From NCBI GenBank assembly GCA_018334595.1, contig JAGXLQ010000025.1:1-11248 (forward strand): DNA of 11,248 nt, read 5' to 3'. This document shows positions 5,512 to 11,248 of the stretch, one piece after another. The notes under the pieces were generated by a model. The model had not been told where the DNA came from. It did not search any database and saw nothing but the letters and a program-made list of their open reading frames with translations. Each line of letters starts with the position of its first letter. Within the stretch, counting starts at the first letter, position 1. The DNA comes from Candidatus Bipolaricaulota bacterium (lineage in GTDB: Bacteria > Bipolaricaulota > Bipolaricaulia > M55B111). The position numbers were made by a program, and so were the translations under genes.

Positions 5512-7682
5512 AGCGTTACGTCGATTTCGTCAACAAATATAGGAAGATCTTGATCGTGGTGTTTATCGTTATTAACCTGCTCGCTATCTGGGGTGTGACA
5601 AGGCTCCAAGTTTCGCCTGACTTTGACATATTTTCTCCCAGGAAATCCGAGTACGAAGATACTCTACAGAAGATGGAGGAGAAGTTTGGTAGTTCGAATC
5701 AGTTAATCTTTCTATTGGAATCGAGCGGGGAAGAGTTGACGGTGGATACGGTAAATTCCTTCCATGAATTTCAAACCTATCTATCGAACGTAAATGGGGT
5801 TACCGAGGTCAAGGGCCCCGCCCCCAATGTAGTTGCTGTAGGAAGAGAGAGGCTTAACTTGGAAGAGTTGTCGAGAACCGATCTGCCCACCCTGAAAAAA
5901 TACTACGGGACCCTCGGTGACCTCGCTCCGTTGAAGGAAAAGGACGGCAACCTGTATGGGGTATTTACGGTGGCCACCGGCGAATCATTCACCCGTGGAG
6001 ATTTACAGGAAATAGAAAACTACCTCAAGGATAGGGGTGCTACCTACTACGCCACGGGTAACCAGTACCTCGAGGACAGCCTCGTCGACTACCTGTTAAT
6101 GATATTACGGTTCCTCCCGTTGTCGGCGTACGTCTTGATCTTTCTCGTCTTCCGCTTTCAAATGGGCTCGACAAAGGACACGCTGCTGTCCGTTCTCCCC
6201 GCGGGCGTGGGCGCCCTGTGGGTACTCGGGTTGATTGGCTGGACGGTTCAGGCCGTCTCCATGGTGACCGTGCTGGCACCGATATTCACCGTCGTCATCG
6301 GTAGTGCGGACGGCCTGCACTTCGTCTCACACATGCAGGAGGCTCGCGCGGCCGGAGACGGCAAGAAGAAGGCCGTAGTTGAGACTCTCAATATGGTTGG
6401 GACTCCAATACTGGTCACTACTCTCACCTCCATGGTGGGTTTTCTCTCCTTGATATTCATCAACGCCAGTGTCGTGGTGGATTTGGCTATCTTCGCGTCC
6501 GTGGGCATCCTTCTCGCCGGAGTGGCCACCTGGTATATCCTCCCGCTTATCCTCACCGGGCGACTCGAGATCCACCGGCCGAGCCACACTGGTGGACGGG
6601 GTTCGGGCCTGATAAGGAAGGTCTGGGGCACGCCATCGATCGTAGTTATCGGAGTCCTGCTCGTTCTGGCTATCGTTGGGTTTAACTGGATCGACACCGA
6701 GTTCAACCAGTTGATGATATATCGCGGTTATACCAGGGTGCAAAAGAACTTCGAGGAGGTAATGAAGGTAAACGATGGGGCAGTATCGGTCTATGCTTTT
6801 GTGGAAACTGAGGGGGACCCCCTTTCCCCGGAAGTCGCAGACGAGGTATTGAAATTGGAGAAAGAATTGGTTGAGGGAGAAAACGCGACCAAGGCAGTGA
6901 GCGCATACGATTTCTACGCCCGCACGTACGCTGCCGCCATGAACAAGGACAAGCCGGAGTATCCCCCTTCCATGACCCGGGTTAACTTTCTCGCCTCTCA
7001 GATATCATCTCTGCCCTCGAATCCTGTGAAAAACCTTCTAGACCGAGAGGGGAACGCCGCCCGGGTGACGATCTTTCTCAAGGACCTGGACAACGAAACC
7101 CTGAAGGGGATTGAGCGGACCGTTGAGGGTTTCAACGAGGGGGCGTCGAACCTCGCCGTCTCCGTCACCGGGACTCCCTACATGATGTCCGAGTTAAACG
7201 CGAGCATCTTCTCCAGCCAGCTGAACAGCGTCTTCGTCGCCCTGGCGGTGGTATTTATCCTCCTGTTGGTAACGTTGCGGAGAATAGTGCCCGCGCTCTT
7301 GTCCCTCTTGCCTATCGGACTAACCATCGTCTTCCTCTACGGTTTCCTCGGTCTGTCCGGGATTTCGTTAAACCTCTTCACCGCTACGATCTTCACGATT
7401 ACCATAGGGGTGGGTATAGACTACGCCATCCACTTTACCGCAACCTGGGAGAAGTTCGAGCGACGTGGCGACGACGCCGAGGGGGCGACGGTCCGCGCCT
7501 TTAACTATACGTCGAGGCCCATCCTGGCGAACGCCCTCGGGCTGGCGATAGGGCTGAGTGCCCTGCTATTTTCCCCACTTAAAATACACCTCTACGTATC
7601 TCTGCTGATGTGGGTGTCCATGGTGGCGAGTGCCTTCTTAACCCTGTCTTTTCTGCCGACGGTGCTCCGGAAAATTAAGTAG
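5508..7682 (+). CDS. RND-superfamily exporter, HAE3/MMPL type
   Basis: Inner-membrane proton-driven permease, 724 aa, with the duplicated RND layout. There is one membrane helix at about 14-31, a large outer-face domain (32-190), then five helices to about 350; a second first-helix at 375-392, a second outer domain (393-565) and five helices to 720. The MMPL domains are clear: IGSADGLHF (264-272) and TIGVGIDYAIHF (632-643), with D268 and D638 as the likely proton-relay acids. At this size it fits the HAE3 group rather than the ~1000-aa AcrB group, and no adaptor or outer-membrane channel gene is nearby. Known relatives move lipids, hopanoids or hydrophobic compounds; the substrate here is unknown. 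Translation is coupled to tetR by a 4-nt overlap with GAGGA before the ATG. It likely shares tetR's palindrome-controlled promoter. Confidence 0.92.
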   Translation: MKRYVDFVNKYRKILIVVFIVINLLAIWGVTRLQVSPDFDIFSPRKSEYEDTLQKMEEKFGSSNQLIFLLESSGEELTVDTVNSFHEFQTYLSNVNGVTEVKGPAPNVVAVGRERLNLEELSRTDLPTLKKYYGTLGDLAPLKEKDGNLYGVFTVATGESFTRGDLQEIENYLKDRGATYYATGNQYLEDSLVDYLLMILRFLPLSAYVLIFLVFRFQMGSTKDTLLSVLPAGVGALWVLGLIGWTVQAVSMVTVLAPIFTVVIGSADGLHFVSHMQEARAAGDGKKKAVVETLNMVGTPILVTTLTSMVGFLSLIFINASVVVDLAIFASVGILLAGVATWYILPLILTGRLEIHRPSHTGGRGSGLIRKVWGTPSIVVIGVLLVLAIVGFNWIDTEFNQLMIYRGYTRVQKNFEEVMKVNDGAVSVYAFVETEGDPLSPEVADEVLKLEKELVEGENATKAVSAYDFYARTYAAAMNKDKPEYPPSMTRVNFLASQISSLPSNPVKNLLDREGNAARVTIFLKDLDNETLKGIERTVEGFNEGASNLAVSVTGTPYMMSELNASIFSSQLNSVFVALAVVFILLLVTLRRIVPALLSLLPIGLTIVFLYGFLGLSGISLNLFTATIFTITIGVGIDYAIHFTATWEKFERRGDDAEGATVRAFNYTSRPILANALGLAIGLSALLFSPLKIHLYVSLLMWVSMVASAFLTLSFLPTVLRKIK

Positions 7683-7725
7683 AGTTCGGACTTTTGAGTA
7701 TATATTGAAGGTAGAGAGTTAAGGG

Positions 7726-7801
7726 TGGTAGGTCCCTCGGGACTTGAACCCGAAACCCCTCGGTTAAGAGCCGAGTGCTCTGCCGGTTGAGCTAGGGACC
7801 T
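7726..7801 (-). tRNA. tRNA-Lys (anticodon CUU)
   Basis: Minus strand: acceptor AGGTCCC/GGGACCT, D arm GCTC/GAGC, anticodon stem CTCGG/CCGAG with loop CTCTTAA (anticodon CTT), T arm TCGGG-TTCAAGT-CCCGA, discriminator A and encoded CCA (7726-7728). It reads AAG codons and complements the UUU isoacceptor at 3538-3612. It lies 43 nt past the exporter's stop, convergent with it; no terminator is apparent between them. Confidence 0.97.
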
Positions 7802-7849
7802 ATGCTTAGAAGGTAAACAAAATACGGATACCTACAGTTTGGCAAGGGA

Positions 7850-7878
7850 ATATTATTAAAATATGTACCCCCTTTCAA
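7850..7878 (-). promoter_or_regulatory. Promoter of tRNA-Lys(CUU)
   Basis: Minus-strand -35 TTGAAA (7873-7878), 17-bp spacer, -10 TAATAT (7850-7855). Start near 7843 gives a leader of about 42 nt before the tRNA. Confidence 0.6.
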
Positions 7879-7894
7879 GGTTTTGGAGGACCCG

Positions 7895-8011
7895 GTGATT
7901 TTTCGACTTATGTCCGCGGTAGAGACGAAGGATGGGCGGAACCTTTTGATATTTCCCATCCCGGGGGGTATTTTTTATATGAAAGGTCAATTACAATTTG
8001 GGTTTCGTTAA
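7895..8011 (+). CDS. Possible 38-codon small ORF before rarA
   Basis: GTG at 7895 is preceded by a strong GGAGGA (7885-7890) at 4-5 nt spacing and opens a frame of 38 codons ending TAA at 8009. The product starts MIFRLMSAVETKDGR and has a hydrophobic middle (NLLIFPIPGGIFYM). No family is recognised. It ends 32 nt before rarA. A candidate rarA promoter lies inside it, which argues that it may be fortuitous, and no clear promoter of its own was found. Confidence 0.3.
   Translation: MIFRLMSAVETKDGRNLLIFPIPGGIFYMKGQLQFGFR
7946..7974 (+). promoter_or_regulatory. Candidate rarA promoter
   Basis: -35 TTGATA (7946-7951), 17-bp spacer, -10 TATTTT (7969-7974), giving a start at about 7981 and a ~63-nt leader. 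An inverted repeat GATGGG (7931-7936) / CCCATC (7955-7960) straddles the -35 and could be a regulator site; nothing further supports this. Confidence 0.45.
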
Positions 8012-8043
8012 GTTCCGCCTCGACGTTCGAAGACTGGAGAGTC

Positions 8044-9378
8044 ATGGACACTCTATTTTCAGGACCGAACAACGACAGCAACGCGGACGACTCCAAAAGG
8101 CCGCTCGCCGATCGGGTACGCCCCGGGTCCTTGGAGGAAGTGCGCGGTCAGGACGATCTGTTAGGAGACGGTGGTCCCCTCAAGAAACTTATACGTGAGG
8201 GTCAGGCGAGGGCCCTAATATTCTGGGGCCCTCCCGGTGTCGGCAAGACGACCGTCGGTCTTTTAATTGCCGACTACGACGACGCCAAGTTTGTCCATCT
8301 CAGCGCGGCCGTGTCCGGCGTCAAGGAGGTCCGCCAGGTGTTGAAGGAGTCACGGGAGAAGTTTCGGCTGACTAACCAGCGTAACCTGCTGTTTATCGAC
8401 GAGATACACCGTTTCAACAAGGCACAGCAGGACGTACTCCTGCCCTTCCTCGAGGAGGGAAGTGTAAAGTTCATTGGGGCGACTACCGAGAACCCCTCCT
8501 TCGAGTTAAACTCGGCAATACTCTCCCGCTGCCAGGTATTCGTCTTCGACAAGCTTGACGTCGACGAGACGATCGATCTATTGGGGACCGCCCTCGAAGA
8601 CGAGAACGGCCTCGACGGGAGGTTCGAAATCGAAAAGAAGGCGTTGAAGACGATATCCAGCTTCGCGGACGGCGACGCGCGCCGGGCGTTGAACCTCCTC
8701 GAGTTGAGCAGCAAGTTGACAGGTTCGGACGGCGTCATCACAATCGATACGGTGGAGCGGGCGGCTCAGAAGAAGAGCCTGGAGTACGACAAAAGCGGCG
8801 AAGAACATTACAACATAATCTCCGCACTGCACAAGACGATCCGGAACAGTTCTCCGGACGCGGCCCTGTACTGGCTTGCCAGGATGCTGGAAGGGGGAGA
8901 AGACCCCATATTTATCGCGAGGAGGCTGGTCAGGATAGCTAGCGAGGACGTCGGACTGGCGGATTCGAAGGCGCTAAAAGTCTGTGTGGCCGCCAAGGAC
9001 GCCGTGGAGCTCATCGGCGTCCCCGAGTGCGATCTCGCCCTCGCTCAGGCAGTTATCTACCTCTCGCTTGCCCCCAAGAGCAACGCGGTCTACCAGGCCT
9101 ACAGCAAGGCGAAGGACGACGTGAACGACAGGGAGGATTACCCCGTGCCCAAGGAGTTGAGGAACGCTCCTACCGACCTGATGAGGGAAGAGGGGTACGG
9201 AGAGGGCTACGAGTATGCCCATAACCTGGGAAAGAAGACCTCCCGCATGCAAGTCATGCCCGACAACATCGTCGGCAGGAGATATTATTTCCCGACTGAG
9301 TCCGGTCACGAGAAGCGGATGAAGGAGCTACTGGAAGCGTGGCGTGAGAGGAGAGGCCGCAGCAAAAAGGGCAAGTAG
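8044..9378 (+). CDS. rarA: Replication-associated recombination protein A (RarA/MgsA), AAA+ ATPase
   Basis: Cytoplasmic AAA+ ATPase acting at stalled replication forks, related to clamp-loader and RuvB ATPases and to eukaryotic WRNIP1. The 444-aa length is normal (E. coli 447). Motifs in order: RPLADRVRPGSLEEVRGQ (19-36), the family's N-terminal signature; Walker A GPPGVGKTT (62-70); Walker B NLLFIDEIHRFNKAQQD (114-130); sensor 1 IGATTENPSFELN (144-156); SRCQVF (161-166) with the likely arginine finger R162; and DGDARRALNLLEL, the sensor 2 helix. The C-terminal part (HNIISALHK-like YNIISALHKTIRNSSPDAALYWLARM, split as two stretches) is the tetramerisation domain. ATG at 8044 has GGAG 4 nt upstream. 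Convergent with the YggT gene, with 4 bp between stop codons, so any terminator must overlap coding sequence. Confidence 0.97.
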   Translation: MDTLFSGPNNDSNADDSKRPLADRVRPGSLEEVRGQDDLLGDGGPLKKLIREGQARALIFWGPPGVGKTTVGLLIADYDDAKFVHLSAAVSGVKEVRQVLKESREKFRLTNQRNLLFIDEIHRFNKAQQDVLLPFLEEGSVKFIGATTENPSFELNSAILSRCQVFVFDKLDVDETIDLLGTALEDENGLDGRFEIEKKALKTISSFADGDARRALNLLELSSKLTGSDGVITIDTVERAAQKKSLEYDKSGEEHYNIISALHKTIRNSSPDAALYWLARMLEGGEDPIFIARRLVRIASEDVGLADSKALKVCVAAKDAVELIGVPECDLALAQAVIYLSLAPKSNAVYQAYSKAKDDVNDREDYPVPKELRNAPTDLMREEGYGEGYEYAHNLGKKTSRMQVMPDNIVGRRYYFPTESGHEKRMKELLEAWRERRGRSKKGK

Positions 9379-9382
9379 GGGG

Positions 9383-9673
9383 TTAGTAAAGCAGGGTCTG
9401 GATGAAGCTGATGAGAAAGTACCTGGTGGCCAAAAGCAACAATATGGCGACCATGGGAGATATGTCCAGCGGGACCTTGTAACCCATTAGCCTGATGATG
9501 TACTCGCGGATGGGCCCAAGTATCGGCTCCGTTGCCCGGTAGATGAAGTCCACAAAGGCGTTGTCGTCGTTGTGAGGAAAGACCCAAGAGATAAATACCC
9601 GGATGACGATAAGTAGCGATGCTATCTGAAAGATCCAATCTATAGCGGTTACGAGCACGGCTGTCTCTTGCAT
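9383..9673 (-). CDS. YggT/YlmG-family integral membrane protein
   Basis: 96-aa protein of the YggT family, found in most bacteria and in chloroplasts (where homologues affect nucleoid distribution); its biochemical role is unsettled. Two membrane helices are visible at about 8-32 and 71-93. The conserved blocks are RVFISWVFP (25-33), ATEPILGPIR (47-56) and PLDISPMVA (68-76). The length is that of the one-repeat form. The ATG at 9673 has no Shine-Dalgarno site, and only a weak -10-like TAATAT directly upstream. It lies 75 nt after mutM on the same strand with no terminator between, so transcription from the mutM promoter is likely. Usually this family sits near cell-division or proline-synthesis genes; that is not so here. 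Confidence 0.93.
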   Translation of the reverse strand: MQETAVLVTAIDWIFQIASLLIVIRVFISWVFPHNDDNAFVDFIYRATEPILGPIREYIIRLMGYKVPLDISPMVAILLLLATRYFLISFIQTLLY

Positions 9674-9748
9674 AGTATATTACACCCAGCCCTCAATTCG
9701 ATATTTCCCGCGTACTAAATCTTAACCTAAGGGATGAAGAATGCACGG

Positions 9749-10573
9749 TCAATCGTCATCCCAGTTCTGGCAACTTGGGCAGAGGAAGGTACTCCTCCCC
9801 CCCTGCTCTATCCTGACTATTTCCGACCCGCAGTTAGGACAGGGGTCCCCCTCCTTGCCGTATACTCTCAAAAAGTCCTGAAAGTTCCCCCGCTTGCCGG
9901 ACGAGTCCTGGTAGTCGTTTAAGGTTGTCCCTTTGTTGTTTATCGCTTCCGTCAGGACCCTGGGGATTAGTTTGAAGAGGCTTTTCCTGTCCTCCTGGGA
10001 CACCTCTTCTCCGGGCGTCGTCGGGTCTAATCCTGCCCGAAAGAGGATTTCGCTCACGTATATGTTGCCGAGGCCGGTGATCCTATCTTGGTCCAAGAGA
10101 AGCACTTTTACCGGTCTGGTTGTCGAGAATATCTCGTTGAAGTTTTCCCAGTTGTATTCGTCGGCAAAGGGTTCCAGCCCCAGGGAGTCCAACGGTTCTT
10201 CCTCCAACGATCCCAGCAGATCGAGGGTCCCCAGTCGCCTGGTGTTATCCATGGTTATCTTCCTGTCGTGGTCAGCAAAGTAGAATGATATCCTCTCGTG
10301 GTCGGCCCTATCTCCGGGGTCAAGTGATAGTAGCCTGCCGGACATCCTCAGGTGGATCGCGACGAAGTTGACACCTGAGAACTCTAGTACTATGTACTTG
10401 CCTCTCCTGGTGACCCTCTCAAGTCTTTTCCCGGCCAGCCTTTCCCGGAGCTCCTCCTCGCTGACGTTTCTCAGTAGGGTGGGGTCGGAAAGCTCGATTT
10501 TCTCCAATTTTTTGTCCTTGAACTCAACGTGCAGACCGTTGACGATCGTTTCGACCTCCGGCAGCTCCGGCAC
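9749..10573 (-). CDS. mutM: Formamidopyrimidine-DNA glycosylase (Fpg/MutM)
   Basis: Base-excision repair enzyme that removes 8-oxoguanine and formamidopyrimidines and cuts the abasic site by beta/delta elimination. 274 aa, the standard length. After removal of Met the N-terminus is PELPEVETI, with catalytic P2 (Schiff base) and E3. K59 in RRGKYIVLEF is the conserved beta-hairpin lysine. HLRMSGRL (74-81) inserts into DNA. The helix-two-turn-helix is GLGNIYVSEILFRA (167-180). The C-terminal zinc finger has C245-x2-C248 and C265-x2-C268, with R260 in the finger. All key residues are present. Start is GTG at 10573, fixed by the PELPE N-terminus; AGGTGAT (10577-10583) is the ribosome site. A near-consensus promoter lies at 10591-10619. 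Endonuclease VIII (Nei) is excluded by the sequence after PELPE and the FPG-type finger. Confidence 0.97.
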   Translation of the reverse strand: MPELPEVETIVNGLHVEFKDKKLEKIELSDPTLLRNVSEEELRERLAGKRLERVTRRGKYIVLEFSGVNFVAIHLRMSGRLLSLDPGDRADHERISFYFADHDRKITMDNTRRLGTLDLLGSLEEEPLDSLGLEPFADEYNWENFNEIFSTTRPVKVLLLDQDRITGLGNIYVSEILFRAGLDPTTPGEEVSQEDRKSLFKLIPRVLTEAINNKGTTLNDYQDSSGKRGNFQDFLRVYGKEGDPCPNCGSEIVRIEQGGRSTFLCPSCQNWDDD

Positions 10574-10590
10574 AATATCACCTGAACTGG

Positions 10591-10619
10591 ATTATAATTT
10601 GTGGGTATAGCTCTTTCAA
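10591..10619 (-). promoter_or_regulatory. Promoter of mutM (and probably the YggT gene)
   Basis: Minus-strand -35 TTGAAA (10614-10619), 17-bp spacer, -10 TATAAT (10591-10596). Start near 10584 leaves about 11 nt before the GTG, so the leader is little more than the ribosome site. Confidence 0.8.
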
Positions 10620-10733
10620 ACCTAGGGGCCGTGAGCGGGAAGCCTGGACAAGGCAAAGAAGGAGGGGTGTCCGCTTCTAATGGAACTATTCCCCAAGTAT
10701 GTCATCAATAATCCTCCTATGATACGAGGGTTC

Positions 10734-10756
10734 AGTAAAAACTGGACTATTTTACT
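10734..10756. repeat. Inverted repeat adjoining the -35 of the Rrf2-gene promoter
   Basis: AGTAAAA (10734-10740), 9-nt spacer, TTTTACT (10750-10756): perfect 7-bp arms ending one base before the -35 hexamer at 10758. A regulator bound here would contact RNA polymerase. Which regulator is unknown. Confidence 0.4.
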
Positions 10757-10757
10757 C

Positions 10758-10786
10758 TTGAAATGTCGCCGGCTTCACTCTAAGAT
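10758..10786 (+). promoter_or_regulatory. Candidate promoter of the Rrf2-family gene
   Basis: -35 TTGAAA (10758-10763), 17-bp spacer, -10 TAAGAT (10781-10786). Start near 10793 would give an unusually long leader of about 126 nt. Confidence 0.6.
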
Positions 10787-10830
10787 AAGCTTATGAGTCC
10801 TACCAGATTATGTTAATAAGAGGATTGCTT

Positions 10831-10884
10831 ATGCCTATTAAATTGTCCGCGTACCTGATCCCCTTTACAGCGGTGGAAATTTGA
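10831..10884 (+). CDS. Possible 17-codon leader ORF upstream of the Rrf2 gene
   Basis: ATG at 10831 preceded by AGAGGA at 6-nt spacing opens MPIKLSAYLIPFTAVEI, ending TGA at 10882-10884. It lies wholly inside the predicted long leader and 34 nt before the Rrf2 start. No family; such short frames occur by chance, and only the ribosome site and position favour it. Confidence 0.25.
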   Translation: MPIKLSAYLIPFTAVEI

Positions 10885-10889
10885 ATTTT

Positions 10890-10905
10890 CTAGTCAACTT
10901 ACTAG
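10890..10905. promoter_or_regulatory. CTAGT-N6-ACTAG inverted repeat just before the Rrf2 gene
   Basis: CTAGT (10890-10894), CAACTT, ACTAG (10901-10905), a perfect 5-bp inverted repeat 13 nt before the start codon. Rrf2 proteins bind dyad sites of about this size, often at their own promoters, so this is a possible autoregulatory site; its position downstream of the predicted start point would act as a roadblock. Confidence 0.35.
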
Positions 10906-10918
10906 CGGGGAAAAAGTC

Positions 10919-11248
10919 ATGAGAGTAACCAAGAAGAGCGGTTATGGCCTGGTGGCCATGACCGAGCTCGCCCAGAAGTTTGATTCCAGCTTCCTGTCTA
11001 CCAAGAGAATTGCCAACAAGTACGACCTGCCGCAGCCTTTTTTGGAAAAGATCATGCGGGAGTTGAAGGACGCCGGCCTGGTTGAGGTAAAGCGGGGTCG
11101 GGGCGGCGGGTACGAGCTGTCGAAGCAGCCCGAAGAGATATCCATCGAGTCCGTGATTTCAGTGTTGGAGGACGGCTCCCTCGCTCCGGTCGACTGTCTG
11201 CTTCCGGACGGAAATGACCCCTGTCCGCTGCGCGACAACTGTCCCACC
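10919..11248 (+). CDS. Rrf2/IscR-family regulator with cluster-type cysteines, truncated by the window edge
   Basis: Transcriptional regulator; 110 residues are visible and the frame runs off the right end (family members are usually 135-165 aa). The winged helix is complete: GYGLVAMTELAQ (8-19), recognition segment STKRIANKYDLPQPFLEKIM (27-46), and wing GLVEVKRGRGGGYELSK (53-69), all matching Rrf2. C93, C102 and C108 (C-x8-C-x5-C) lie where IscR, RirA and NsrR ligate an iron-sulfur cluster, so it probably senses iron-sulfur status, iron or nitric oxide. This spacing differs slightly from IscR's C-x5-C-x5-C. CymR-type members lack these cysteines. The ATG at 10919 has only a weak GGGG-A5 ribosome site, but homology begins at this Met. 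A downstream isc/suf or cysteine gene would be the natural neighbour, but lies outside the window. Confidence 0.93.
   Translation, partial: MRVTKKSGYGLVAMTELAQKFDSSFLSTKRIANKYDLPQPFLEKIMRELKDAGLVEVKRGRGGGYELSKQPEEISIESVISVLEDGSLAPVDCLLPDGNDPCPLRDNCPT

Larger units (their letters stand above)
10620..10918. other. Gene-free stretch between mutM and the Rrf2 regulator
   Basis: About 300 nt between the divergent mutM and Rrf2 promoter regions. It holds the Rrf2-side promoter (10758-10786), an inverted repeat upstream of it, a possible 17-codon ORF and a second inverted repeat, each listed separately. The part 10620-10733 shows no feature I can name; a 38-codon ATG frame at 10680 is not convincing. 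Confidence 0.6.

Noticed and set aside
6040..6906. Several long minus-strand frames inside the exporter gene
   Set aside because: Shadow frames of the GC-rich exporter coding sequence; no motifs or start signals.
9674..9682. TATACT/TAATAT directly before the YggT start as its own promoter
   Set aside because: The hexamers abut the ATG, which would put the transcript start at or after the start codon, and there is no -35 at proper distance.
10680..10796. A 38-codon plus-strand frame MELFPKYVINNPPMIRG between mutM and the Rrf2 gene
   Set aside because: GGAGGGG is 12 nt from the ATG, which is too far, the frame overlaps the Rrf2-gene promoter, and the product is not recognised.

Overview
This is a bacterial chromosome segment. 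The evidence is sigma70-type promoters (TTGACA/TAAAAT, TTGAAA/TATAAT), Shine-Dalgarno sites, tRNA genes that encode their CCA ends, and bacterial families (RarA, YggT, Fpg/MutM, Rrf2). The lineage cannot be fixed from this window. The right-hand two thirds is moderately GC-rich with many GAG/AAG codons; the left-hand ~3.4 kb is visibly more AT-rich and holds only mobile or defence genes.

Left region (1-3612), accessory. An IS30-family transposase (1-649, minus, cut by the window edge) sits directly against the C-terminal third of a different transposase, of IS1634 type (745-1092, plus). The reading frame of that second gene opens only at the IS30 boundary, so this is one transposon inserted into another. 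Next comes an AbiE type IV toxin-antitoxin pair: antitoxin abiEi then toxin abiEii, both on the minus strand and abutting. Its promoter region carries two inverted repeats. Beyond it lies a frameshifted, truncated N-terminal piece of a tyrosine recombinase (3176-3486), just past the 3' end of a tRNA-Lys(UUU) gene. The layout tRNA / dead integrase / defence genes / insertion sequences reads as the decayed end of an island integrated at the tRNA.

Middle region (3613-7682), envelope and efflux. On the minus strand are a secreted helical protein and a four-helix membrane protein, both of unknown function. Divergent from them is an operon of a TetR-family regulator and an RND permease of the HAE3/MMPL type, overlapping by ATGA. 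A 32-bp palindrome covers the -10 and start-point region of the TetR promoter, indicating autoregulation and control of the exporter. The TetR start appears to be either GTG or an unusual CTG.

Right region (7726-11248), housekeeping. A second tRNA-Lys (CUU) is followed by rarA (replication-associated AAA+ ATPase), a YggT-family membrane protein convergent with rarA, and mutM/fpg (8-oxoguanine glycosylase) with a near-consensus promoter. At the right edge is the N-terminal part of an Rrf2/IscR-like regulator with three cysteines, preceded by a long leader that contains a possible 17-codon ORF and two inverted repeats.

No CRISPR array, rRNA or replication origin was seen. The most notable points are the nested transposons, the AbiE promoter architecture beside a dead tRNA-Lys integrase, the TetR operator and start codon, and the unnamed envelope pair.
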